Program-made: the position numbers and the translations under genes
From: Forficula auricularia
Lineage: Eukaryota; Arthropoda; Insecta; Dermaptera; Forficulidae
Length of the DNA: 64,000 bases
Assembly (NCBI GenBank): GCA_024734495.1
Contig: JALMQS010000681.1
Coordinates: forward strand, 5,395,353-5,459,352
Direction: 5' to 3'
The notes under the pieces: generated by a model
What the model was told of the DNA's origin: nothing
What the model saw: the letters and a program-made list of their open reading frames with translations, nothing else
Database searches by the model: none
In this document: positions 1-9,914 of the stretch, piece after piece
Position numbering within the stretch: position 1 is the stretch's first letter
Layout of the letters: each line of letters opens with the position of its first letter

Positions 1-85
1 TGAAAATAAACACCCAAAATGAGGCGGAAGGTCAAAAATGAGGATTCTAGACATTTGGACCAAACTCAAACATACATCAGTAAAT
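1..85. repeat. Fragment of the ~115-bp monomer repeat (family X)
   Basis: The sequence resembles the monomers at 8.4-9.2 kb and 36.1-36.7 kb: a 'caaaaatga...attctag' block followed by 'ccaaactcaa'. It is cut off by the window edge, so the full element cannot be judged. Confidence 0.5.
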
Positions 86-953
86 TCTAGTTGACACAAA
101 GATATTCAGTGAAACGCGTTTTAACTAGTAAGAACCTGTTCTTACTAAAAACGGGGTTTTATTGCAACATAAACATTTACGGAAATAGATTAGTTAAAGC
201 TTAAATGTGGTTTAATATTTTACCATGTGACAGCTAGATATAAATAAGTATTTATAAACATTATTTTAACCTAAAAATATCTAAATTACGCATATATTTA
301 AAAAAAGAAAAAATTGACCACTTTTTATGATTTTAATAATATTGTATTATTGAATAAAAGAAGAAAAAATACGGAATAACATTCAATATATCTTTAAAAG
401 TGAATTTTCTTTCTTCTAAACTGTTTCAATCTTATATCTGAAAATTGTGAACATTTTTAAAAATAAATTAATCCTTAGACACAGATTTGAGCAATGTATA
501 AATTAAATACATCAATAATGCATTTGAAAATAATAAATAAGTAATGTTGATTTATACTACAGAATATGATAAGTCTTTAAAAAAGTATTAAATAATTTAC
601 TAAACTTTGAATATGACTTCCCTAATTAAAATAACTTGATAAACAAATTTCCGTGTTAATAGCTAAAAGATAAATCAAACTATTGTCCATTACTGAACTG
701 CTAACTGAAACGGAAACATTTAATTTTGATTCACCAAAGCCGCTTTGGTTTCATTCATTAAGTTAGGCGACGATTCGCCAGCGGTATATATGTACATACA
801 CATTGAGAGAGATAGATAATTATTTTATTATATGATATACATGTGGTTTAAAAACATTACCGACAAACTATGGTTGGTTATTTAGGACACCAAAAAATTA
901 ATTATATTTGCTTAATATCCCCATGTTAGTAAATAAGCCGATGTTTACATTTT
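86..953. other. AT-rich stretch without recognised genes
   Basis: No long open frame, TIR or known motif is visible. A short hairpin (accaaag/ctttggt) lies near 735-755. Confidence 0.5.
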
Positions 954-1012
954 AAATAAACTGCAACGGATCGTTGCTAAACTTTATCCAAATTCATTTG
1001 AAATATTAATAT
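954..1012 (+). repeat. Dispersed repeat W, copy 1, 5' part
   Basis: These bases match the start of copy 2 at 6081-6139 almost exactly (aaataaactgcaacggatcg and onward). In copy 2 this block runs straight into the sequence found here only at 2559, so copy 1 is split by about 1.5 kb. Confidence 0.75.
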
Positions 1013-1087
1013 GTTTGTTCCTTTATTATTAATCACACATTTCACTTGCAATTTGTGGTTCATATTCCGACATTAATTCAAAAATAA

Positions 1088-2375
1088 TTCTCATTTAATA
1101 GTTGAGGAATAACCATTCTACGTTTGATTTTTGACATTTCGGTTTTTATTGGTAACCATTGCTGAAGACATGGAGGAATCGACTTAAAATCAAAAATAGC
1201 CATCGATTCTCATCTAATACTTGAGGAATAACAATTCTACATTAGGTTTTTGACGTTTCGATTATTATTGGTAACCATTGCTCAAGGCATGGAGGAATCG
1301 ACTTAAAACCAAAAGATATACGATCGATTCTTATCTGATACTAGAGGAATAACCTTATTGCATTCCACGCTTTGATGTTTAGACTGGTAATGGCCACCTC
1401 TACTGAAAACGTGGAAGAATAGACTAAAGACACCAAAAGACTGGATTCTTTTTATGGCAATACAGCTCAAACTACCTCTAGTATTAGATATGAATCGATC
1501 GTTATTTTTGATTTTAAGTCGATTCCTCCATGTCTTCAGCACTGGTTACCAATAATAATCGAAACGTCAAAAACCTAATGTAGAATTGTTATTCCTCAAG
1601 TATTAGATGAGAATCGATGGCTATTTTTGATTTTAAGTCGATTCCTCCATGTCTTCAGCAATGGTTATCAATAAAAACCGAAACCTCAAAAATCCAATAT
1701 AAAATGGTTATTCCTCAAGTACTAGATGAGAATCAATCGCTATTTTTGGTTTAAAGTCGATACCTCTATGTCTTCAGCAATGGTTACCAATTAAAACCGA
1801 AACGTCAAAAATCAATATAGAATGGTTATTTCTCAAGTATTTGATGAGACTCAATCGCTATTTTTGGTTTAAAGTCGATTCCTCTATGTCTTCAGAAATG
1901 GTGACCAATAAAAACCGAAACGTCAAAAATCCAATATAGAATGGTTATTCCTCAAGTACTATATGAGAATCAATCGCTATTTTTGGATTAAAGTCGATTC
2001 CTCTATGTCTTCAGCAATGGTTACCAATAAAAACCGAAACGTCAAAAATCCAATATAGAATGGTTATTCCTCAAGTATTTGATGAGAATCAATCGCTATT
2101 TTTGGTTTAAAGTCGATTTCTCTATGTCTTCAGCAATGGTCACCAATAAATACCGAAACGTCAAAAATCCAATATAGAATGGTTATTCCTCAAGTATTTG
2201 ATGAGAATCAATCGCTATTTTTGGTTTAAAGTCGATTCATCTATGTCCTCAGCAATGGTCACCAATAAAAACCGAAACGTCAAAAATCCAATATAGAATG
2301 GTTATTCCTCAAGTATTTGATGAGAATCAATCGCTATTTTTGGTTTAAAGTCGGTTCCTCTATGTCTTCTGCAAA
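1088..2375. mobile_element. Fold-back element with 119-bp tandem units in opposed arrays
   Basis: The right part holds about eight tandem units. The landmark 'gtcttcagcaatggt' recurs at 1651, 1770, 1888, 2007, 2126, 2245 and 2364, a period of 118-119 bp. The left part (1088-1444) holds three units of the same sequence in the reverse orientation, two close and one diverged. The arms meet near 1445-1490. Opposed arrays of short repeats as arms are the hallmark of fold-back (FB-like) elements. There is no coding capacity, and an open frame at 1303-1542 simply runs across the junction. The array lies inside a 1546-bp segment (1013-2558) that is absent from the second copy of repeat W. Confidence 0.8.
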
Positions 2376-2558
2376 GGTAAGGGATAAGAAAACAACGCAG
2401 TTGCTATGGTTACTTATAAAATTTCCTCCCAAATTTTTAGCATTTCACAGAGAGAAGCCTATCCATTCTTATTTAAGCAAGGCTAAATGAGCTATATTAA
2501 AAGGTTCAAATGAATAAATTTTAAAGAATTAAAAAAATTAAAAAAGTACTCTCTTACT

Positions 2559-3110
2559 CTAGAGTAAAGTACTTTAAAATATAATTTTACTAAAAACTTT
2601 ATTTATCCTTTTTTGTGGTCCCCAAGGTACTTAATTAGGATATTAAATTTCATCAAAATTGGTTAAGTCATTTTCAAGATATTTAGAAAAAACTAAAAAA
2701 GTACTGAAATAAAGTACTAATGTTTGTGGGTCGATATGTACCAAAATCTAATCAGCGCTTCATTTTGTTCAAAGAATGCTAGGTTTTCAATTTCATTTCA
2801 ATCGGTGCAACGGTGTGGAAAAAATCGTGGGCCAAAAAAACGATAACATACATCCATCCATACATACATACATACATACATCCGCACGCACTAAATGAAA
2901 AAATGGCACTTTTTGGCCTCTCGACGAGACCCCATGTAATTTTTGGCAAAACCGTCACGTGCTAAAATTCAACCTAATTGAATACTACAATTTGTGACTT
3001 TAATTTAGTCCATGGGTTCCGTAGTCTTTACCTGAGGACCCTTTGAAGCCACGCTTGCCCCGAGAGCGATTGCAATACTTTACCCATGCTTTGCATTGGA
3101 TAAAAGTAAA
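2559..3110 (+). repeat. Dispersed repeat W, copy 1, 3' part
   Basis: About 550 bp are closely similar to 6144-6680, including a (CATA)n tract near 2850-2885 and conserved blocks such as 'cctctcgacgaga' and 'ccatgggttccgtagtc'. No protein is encoded. The family is not identified. Confidence 0.75.
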
Positions 3111-3260
3111 AATCATTAAGTACATGTTATTTAAACACTAATTTACATTAGTCAAATGTCAAAAGAAATTCAAATATTTAGAATTCAAGAAAATCAATTA
3201 AAATTAGTAAATAATTTTCAGAAATTACAATTTTTATTTCATCTAATCATCTACCTAGAC

Positions 3261-3330
3261 CAGGGCTGTCCAACCCGTGGCCCGCGGGCCGCATGCGGCC
3301 CAGCACTGCAATGAGTGTGGCCCAACATAA
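3261..3330 (+). mobile_element. GC-rich DNA-transposon terminus, hAT-like
   Basis: The block starts 'cagggctgtccaaccc' and is strongly GC-rich and self-complementary (cccgcgggccgcatgcggcc) in AT-rich surroundings, as hAT-type MITE ends often are. A facing end 'agaagcactggtct' lies near 3975-3989 and matches in the inverted 'agaccag' tip, but no convincing 8-bp duplication joins the two. The pairing is therefore uncertain. Confidence 0.35.
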
Positions 3331-4384
3331 AATCATAAACTTCCTTAAAACATTGAGATTTATATGTAGAGATATATTTATTCCCTTTTTCGAAATATGA
3401 ATGTACATTTGTACAATACGTGAAGCTTTTTTCAAGAATAAAATTCACTAAAAGCAAAATTATAAGCTCAACTATATAAGATAAAAAAAATAATGAAGTT
3501 TCGAATATTTAAAAATTCTTCTTCTTATATTTTCATTTTCTAAAATATTTATTATTTCAGTAATTTATATGCTACGACACTAACCAAGTCTATAGTTATC
3601 ATTCTAGTAGTACAAGGAGACAAGGAATTGGGGTTTTCTAGAACAATCACAATTAATTGATAATTTCTCTCCAGGACTAAAACTTGTCAGGACTTGTCTT
3701 TTAGATCTTTGCACGTTCTTACAAGCCAATAGATCAGGGATTATTATATCCGTGACCCTTTTAAAAAATAAATTATCATTCCTCACATCATTCTTTAATC
3801 CCATTCTATTTGAACCAGGTTGTCCAATAGGGTGGGTCGAAAAAACTGAAATTTGTTTTTTGAAAATGCTTTAATGCCTATTTGGGGTCGCGAAACTGAA
3901 TTTTGGTATAGCGAAACATAGGGCAAAAATGACTTTTCAGTCAAAATGATGTTTCCAATTAAAAAAGTTTAAGAAGCACTGGTCTATAGTAACTATTTGT
4001 TAAGAGACTGGAGTCTTTAATAAATCGATTGATAATACTAAAATTAAAGTCCATTAATAAAAGCATTTCTCTAGATCTATTTGAAATATTATATTAAATT
4101 AATTATGAAATTGTCAAAACATAATTTTTGACATTTTACGAACATGTATATCTACTCTTTTTAAACAAGCAATTCTTGTATATATATAGAATCGGTTTCT
4201 CGAAAACGGCTATAACGATTTAGCTAAAAATTAGTGTACTTATCAAGTCTCATGAGTTATTAGTTGTGTCAAATTTTTAATTCGATTGAAATAAAGGAAG
4301 GGGGTGTAAATTAGTCATGTCACCAAATAAATCTTTTAATCGGTCATACCGCGTCTTTGGTAAGTCGCAGAGGCTTGAAATTTG
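3331..4384. other. AT-rich stretch with minor repeat fragments
   Basis: It contains short open frames only. A fragment 'ccaatagggtgggtcgaaaa' near 3823 looks like another DNA-transposon end. No gene is supported. Confidence 0.4.
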
Positions 4385-4475
4385 AAATGTAAGCTATCTA
4401 GAGGTTACATGAAGAACCCCAAGATTTTGGCTAAAATAGAAGGACAGGAAGTTGATGTTTACGTATGTAAGAATG
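4385..4475 (+). repeat. Dispersed repeat V, copy 1
   Basis: The segment around 'ccaagattttggctaaaat' followed by 'gaagttgatgtttac' recurs at about 60168 and 61020. The 88-codon open frame at 4382-4648 lies in it, but the frame is not kept in the other copies, so it is probably not a gene. Confidence 0.55.
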
Positions 4476-4840
4476 TACACCAACCCCTGCGTTTCGCAAC
4501 CATAAATCTCAGAGCTACGAAATTCGATATAATTTGTAGACCTCCACCCATTAGAAAGTGCATATATCAATTAAAAAAAACTTTCACTTTTGTCGGGCAT
4601 GGATTCCACGCACACATTTTTTTTTTGTTTAATTCTGAATCCAAATAAAAATCGATCTTTTTATCAGAATCTTAAATTAAAAATAATATTAATATATAAG
4701 TACTTCTAACTGAAGCAAAAGTTACCGAGCATCGGTCGGTGCTCCAGAGACTTTATATATATATACCAGGTGTATGCATATGAAATGACCCTTTTTTATG
4801 AAAATAAAATACTTTTTTTAATAGGAAAGAAAAAAATATT

Positions 4841-5441
4841 TTATTCAAAGTACTCTCCATCACTTTCCACACATTTTGACCACCTTTCTGGCAATTGGTG
4901 GATACCCTTCCAAAAAAACGGCCATTGACCCATTTTTCGACTTTTTCGTAAGTTTTGAAGTTCTGTTCTTCAAGTGCGTGGCCCATCGACAAAAAAAGTG
5001 ATAGTCGGAAGGAGCCAGATCTGGTGAGTAAGACGCATGGGGTAGCAATTCCCAGTTGAGTGCTTCCAGCGTATCCTGAACCGTTTTTGCTTTTGTGAAG
5101 AAGGATTGTCATGAAGGAAAATCACTTTATTTTGCCTTTTTTGATATTCTAGCCGTTTTTCCTGCAATGCACAGTTCAAATCAATTAATTCTTGTTGGTA
5201 GCGTTTAGCATTTACAGTTTCAGCAGGTTTCAAATAGCTCATAATAGACGATACATTTCTGGTTCCATCGTCATCCCATCGTCATCGTTGAAACCATAAT
5301 TTGCATGATGCTAATGATAGAGCATGACTATCATAAGCTTCTTCAGGCATTCGTTGAGATTCTGCCGCGTGTTTCTTTAAATGATAACAAAAAATTTAAT
5401 GCTGTCCGCATATCGAATTCTGTAGGCACAAAATTCGACAT
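4841..5441 (-). pseudogene. Mariner transposase pseudogene (internally deleted, frameshifted)
   Basis: Mariner transposases cut and paste DNA at TA sites with a DD34D triad. The C-terminal catalytic half is recognisable across three frames: a 'KPAETVNAKRYQQ' block, 'VIFLHDN' with the second Asp, and 'YSPDLAPSDYHFF' with the third. By my reading the spacing between these two Asp residues is 34, the mariner signature. The C-terminus ends in the family-typical 'ERWSKCVESDGEYFE' and a stop at 4841-4843. The N-terminus starts at an ATG (5439-5441) with about 50 residues of the first helix-turn-helix region, then jumps near 5270 to the region just before the second Asp. The rest of the DNA-binding domain and the first catalytic Asp are missing. 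At least three frameshifts are present, so it cannot make active enzyme. The first Asp could lie in another related copy, but not here. Confidence 0.85.
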
Positions 5442-5443
5442 TT

Positions 5444-5999
5444 CCCGTATAGCACAGAGACCAAAATAAAACCCAAATGCAACTTTTTTGATTGGTTGAA
5501 TTATAGTCATTATATTGTTTTAATTAGGTTGAATTACGGTTTCAAAACGGTAGTTATGTCTCGTTTTTTCCGTTTTGCAACTGTTGTATTATCATTAAAT
5601 TATAGTCGCAAAGATTATAATGCAACCGTTACAAAAGGTAGTCGCCAGCATTTTTGTCACCGATTTGCAACTGTTTATTTATAATTTTACATTTCTTTGA
5701 TTTAAGAATTGTGTAATTATTCATTATATTAATAAAATCAAAGAAATACAAAATTATAAATAAACAGTTGCAAATCGGTGACAAAAATGTTGGCGACAAC
5801 CTTTTTGTAACGGTTGCATTATAATCTTTGCGACTATAATTTAACGATAATACAACAGTTGCAAAACGGAAAAAACGAGACATAACTACCGTTTTGAAAC
5901 CGTAATTCAACCTAGTTAAAACTATATAATGACTATAATTCAAAAAACCAATAAAAAAAGTTGCATTTGGGTTTTATTTTGGTCTCTGTGATATACGGG
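5444..5999. mobile_element. Long palindromic MITE, copy 1
   Basis: A near-perfect inverted repeat begins 'cccgtatagcacagagacc' and ends with its complement; the centre is near 5722. The arms are about 250 bp with only a few mismatches. A second, shortened copy is at 29116-29565. The open frames read from both ends (5496-5684 plus, 5629-5943 minus) share the same peptide only because the arms are inverted copies. It sits beside the mariner start codon, with TTT on both sides as a possible short duplication. Confidence 0.85.
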
Positions 6000-6080
6000 T
6001 TTTAACATGATAAAATGTTGTTGTAGTGCAAATCAAATTTTCAACACTGAACGTTGTTGACAGATGCCAAAGCAATGAAA

Positions 6081-6680
6081 AAATAAACTGCAACGGATCG
6101 TTGCTAAACTTTATCCAAATTCATTTGAAATATTAATATTTTTCTAGAGTAAAGTACTTTAAAATATAATTTTACTAAAAACTTTATTTAACCTTTTTTG
6201 TGGTCCCTACGGTACTTAATTAGAATATTAAATTTCATCAAAATTAGTTAAGTCATTTTCAAGATATTTAGAAAAAACTAAAAAAGTACTGAAATAAAGT
6301 ACTAATGTTTGTGGACCGATATGTACCAAAAACTAATCAGCGCTTCATTTTGTTAAAATACTGGTAGGTTTTCAATTTCAATTCAATCGGTGCAACGGTG
6401 TGGAAAAATTCGTGGGCGAAAAAAACGATAACACACATACATACATCCATCCGCACGCACTTCCAAAAAAAATGGCACTTTTTGGCCTCTCGACGAGATT
6501 CCAGGTAATTTTTGGCAAAACCGTCACGTGCTAAAATTCAATCTCATTGAATCCTTCAATTTGTGACCTTAATTGAGTCCATGGGTTCCGTAGTCTTTAC
6601 CTGAGGACCCTTTGAAGTCGCGCTTGCCGCGAGACCATTACAATACTTTCTCCCATGCTTCGCATTGGATAAAGTAATAA
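6081..6680 (+). repeat. Dispersed repeat W, copy 2 (contiguous)
   Basis: It aligns to 954-1012 plus 2559-3110 without the intervening 1546 bp. It lies inside the 5' region of the mariner element, so it arrived after the mariner or moved with it. No coding frame is seen. Confidence 0.8.
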
Positions 6681-6761
6681 TAAGGTTATGGTTCGTTCAA
6701 AATAAATATAACCTATACGGCCATTTATAGTAAAAGTTTCATTTCATATGCATACACCTTG

Positions 6762-6804
6762 TATATATATATATATATATATATAGTGTGTGTGTGTGTG
6801 TGTG
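6762..6804. repeat. Compound (TA)n(TG)n microsatellite
   Basis: About 12 TA units are followed by about 9 TG units, directly at the mariner right end. A short transposon-end-like block 'cctcccaggacaaaatcctg' follows at about 6810. Confidence 0.9.
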
Positions 6805-6849
6805 GTAGGCCCTCCCAGGACAAAATCCTGGTTGCGCCACTGTATATGG

Positions 6850-7134
6850 TATATGTATGGATGCATATGTTTATTTGAATCAAGCAGAGAACACCCTCAG
6901 TGATTTCTGGAATTTATTGTCTACATTTTAGTTCGTTTTTTTATATAAAAAGTCGTTTTTGTTTTGTTTTTATTTTTTGATATAGCTAAGGTACATATAT
7001 TCTATTCTATAATAAATACACCTGCAGAGAAAAAATTAATTATTTATATTAAACGAGAATATCAACAAAAATGATAAATTTGATTGATGGGCTTAAAAAT
7101 AAATTTTTTAATTATTCGAATGATGCTTGGACTT
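6850..7134. other. AT-rich spacer
   Basis: No recognisable element or gene is visible here. Confidence 0.4.
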
Positions 7135-7470
7135 ATTAGGGTGAAGTGCAAGTAAAGTGACGGTTGACAAGAGGAAGGAGCGACGGTGACGGTGACGTTT
7201 GGGTTTCCTCGTCGACTTTGACGTCAACCTCGTCAACGACTAAGAAAGACATGGACTGCATTAATCACTCGGTTGTCGCTTCGAGTTTTCACTTCTCACT
7301 CTCTCTCTCGCTCTCTTCTCACTTAAATTAACGTAAACGAAATGTACTTTTCCACCAGACTGCTTGTCTGTCCTCTCTTCAACTGTCCCATTTACAACTA
7401 AACTTATTGCTAATATAATATCACTATCAAAAGAAAAACAACACTTACTCGCACCCTTTCCGCTAGAACG
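7135..7470 (-). promoter_or_regulatory. GC-richer unique patch; possible promoter or 5' exon
   Basis: This stretch stands out from its AT-rich neighbours. It has repeated GACGGT/GACGTT motifs, a perfect CRE octamer TGACGTCA at 7219-7226, and a CT-rich run near 7290-7320. On the minus strand a good splice donor (GA|GTAAGT at 7449/7448) follows 'gttctagcggaaagggtgc'. These would fit a transcribed 5' region with a CRE-bearing flank, but no long open frame supports it. An undetected repeat is equally possible. Confidence 0.25.
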
Positions 7471-7571
7471 CTAAATATTATCATGATAAATGGTCCCAAA
7501 AAATCTAGAAAAACGCTATAGAGAGGAGAATAGAAATACTAGAAACCAGCTAGAAGGCGTTATTCTTGATA

Positions 7572-8109
7572 TCTATCTATATAAATAAAAATGTGCTGTT
7601 ATGCTTAACTGATACGTTAAAGGATCTCCGAAAGTTCTTCACCGATTTCTTTGAAATTTTCACCCACCATTCCATTCAAATACACGAGTGTTTTTATATA
7701 TATCACACCTGTGGGATGTAAAAAATATTGTTTTCGAGGAAACAACGCCAGCGCCTCTCTGGGGGTAAAAGCAAACAAACAAGATGGCCGATAATAGCTT
7801 TTTGGAAATCTTTCAACTGTCAATATTATTTTTGGTTAAGGGAACAATTTTGACAAGTAATTTATAATTCATTTACTGTTTTAATACCTATTTTATAATT
7901 ATTTGCATTTTCAATTTATTTTCAAAACTATTATTATTTTTTAAATATATTTAAATTTTTGATCAAATCAAATTTGACAGGTAAGCAATATATAATCATT
8001 TATCATCTTTTTCGGTCATCTATTATCTATATAAATTTTAACCATAAAAACGAGACGCTCCCCGTCAGGAGCTAGGTGACGCCGGGCCGAAGGCCGAGGC
8101 GTCAGCTAA
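7572..8109 (+). mobile_element. Short non-autonomous Helitron
   Basis: The 5' end is TC (TCTATCTATATAAATAAAAA) and the 3' end is CTAA, placed between A (7571) and T (8110), the A/T target typical of Helitrons. Just before the 3' end is a GC-rich hairpin (GACGCC...GGCGTC, 8078-8103, with an inner GGCC/GGCC stem), the usual Helitron terminator hairpin. It carries no Rep/helicase. The 68-codon open frame at 7617-7823 on the minus strand has no recognisable similarity. Confidence 0.75.
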
Positions 8110-8290
8110 TTGTAAATAGATTTATGAGACATTCAAAATTAAAAAGGATCAAGTTAAAAAAATTAGTATAAAAAACATACCGGGCGGACCGGAGAATTGA
8201 TTCACGAGAAAATTTTCAATTTACATTTGCTGATTCATATTTAAAAATATTTTGAATGTGGAGGAAAATAATTTTCAAGAATTATTTATA

Positions 8291-9349
8291 CAGGGTGGGG
8301 CATAAAGATCGACCACAGTTTGAAAAGCTATAAAAAATGAAAAAATTTAACTAGAAAAAAACTGAATATATTTTTGAAAAAAACGTAAAATACATTTTTT
8401 AAATGTTTTTTAAACATTATCATTCAAAAAAGGGAAGAGGCTCAAAAATAAAAATTCTAGCCCTTTATACCAAACTCAACCAAATTTTGTATACATATTC
8501 TGTGGGCTTCAAAAAAGGCTAGAAATGCAAAAACTAACCACCTAAAATACAGGAGGAGGGTCAAAAATGAAAATTCTAGCCCTTTTGACCAAACTCAACT
8601 AAATCTTGTATACATATTCTGTGGACCCCCAGAAGGCTAGAAATACAAAAGTTGGGTTAGAATTTTCATTTTTGACCCCCTTTTTCGTCTGATATAATGT
8701 TTAAAACACATTTAAAAAAATATATATTTTATGTACTTTTCAAAAATATATTCAGCTTTTTCTAGTTAAATTTTTTCATTTTTATACCTTTTTAAAATAA
8801 TAAATTAAAGTCTACATAAAAATGAAAATTCTAGCCCTTCGACGAAACTCGACCAAATTTTGGAAACATAATCTGTGGGCCAAAAGGCTAGAAATGCAAA
8901 AACTAGCCACCCTAAATGGGGAAGGTGGTCAAAAATGAAAATTCTAGCCCTTTCGACCAAACTATATATACACAATTTGGTTAGTTTTTGCATTTCTAGC
9001 CTCCTGAGGTTCCACAGAATATGTATACAAAAATTTATTGAGTTTGGTCAAAAGGACTATAATTTTCATTTTTGACCCCCTCCTTTTTTTGGAGGTGGGG
9101 TTAGTTTTTGCATTCCTAGCCTTTTTGGGGCCCACAGATTATGTATACAAAATATGTTTGAGTTTGATCGAAAGGGCTAGAATTTTCATTTTTAACCCCC
9201 CCCCCCTTTATTTTGTCTGATAATGTTTAAAAGACATTTAAAAAAAATATATTTTATGTTCTTTTCAAAAATATATTATTTTTTTCTAGTTAAATTTTTT
9301 CATTTTTTATAGCTTTTCAAAATGTGGTAGATATTTATGCCCCACCCTG
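8291..9349. mobile_element. TIR element with ~115-bp internal monomers (family X)
   Basis: The ends are inverted repeats of about 145 bp starting 'cagggtggggcataaag', with TA at the left (8289-8290) and a mutated TT at the right. The inside is built of monomers of about 115 bp, in both orientations, each with 'ttttgcatttctagcc', 'cacagaatatgtatacaaa' and 'ctagaattttcatttttgac' blocks. An extra internal copy of the right arm lies near 8688-8800, so it may be two elements merged. Related copies are at 36085-36785 and as fragments at 1, 18230, 27890 and 43730. No transposase is present; it is probably a Tc1/mariner-type MITE by its TA target. Confidence 0.75.
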
Positions 9350-9589
9350 TTTATGGACCGTTTATTTTGAAAGTGGTGAAAGTCAATTTTCTCTTATTTC
9401 AAGATATTTCTATTTTTATTGCTATAAGCAAGCTATGACTTGTCTATAACACTCTTAGTTATTTCCGAACTTATATATTGAGAGTTTCTTAGAAATGGAT
9501 TAGTCCAAAAATTCTCGAATCATCTTTATTTATTCCTTTTTTGTATTATTACTATTTTAATAGTTTCTCAGCGAGAACAATTTTTATTC

Positions 9590-9905
9590 TACTAAAACTC
9601 GTCTGGACTTTTCTTTGACATGCTTGAACTGGAAGAAATACCAGGCAGTGAGTTCAAACCTACTATCGGCACACTTTTCGGAAAAATCATTCATTCTAAA
9701 TGCCCCTTGAAAACATTCGACAATTTTATTTCATTTCGAGAACCAATATACTTTTCAAAACAATAAATGTTTTTTATAGTAATATTTGAAATGACGGATA
9801 ATAATTTGAAAATTTAAAGATCCTCCTGAAATTTTGAAGTCGACCTTATATATTTATGAAAATTCTCTAAATGTTTGAAATTTTATTGATGCGTCGTCTC
9901 ATTAT
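9590..9905 (+). mobile_element. hAT MITE fragment (same family as 29576-30046)
   Basis: About 310 bp match the internal part of the complete copy at 29.6-30.0 kb, for example 'tctttgacatgcttgaa' and 'ggataataatttgaaaattt'. Both termini are missing or diverged. Confidence 0.65.
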
Positions 9906-9914
9906 CAGAATCCG

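Larger units (their letters stand above)
4766..6761 (-). mobile_element. Mariner-family transposon, degenerate, with nested insertions
   Basis: The termini are inverted repeats: 'aggtgtatgcatatgaaatg' at the left and its complement ending near 6761, each next to a TA (4764-4765 and 6762-6763). The transposase relic at 4841-5441 reads on the minus strand. A palindromic MITE (5444-5999) sits just upstream of the transposase start codon, and a copy of repeat W (6081-6680) lies between it and the 5' TIR. This brings the span to 2.0 kb against roughly 1.3 kb for typical mariners. The right end runs into a TA microsatellite, so its TA duplication cannot be checked. Confidence 0.85.

Noticed and set aside
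3261..3989. A single hAT element from 'cagggctgtcc' to 'gcactggtct'
   Set aside because: The tips match only weakly and the 8-bp flanks (acctagac and the bases after the right tip) do not agree, so only the left GC-rich terminus is annotated.
5496..5943. Two open frames on opposite strands with the same peptide
   Set aside because: They are the two arms of one palindrome read from either end; the same happens at 29051-29599. No gene.
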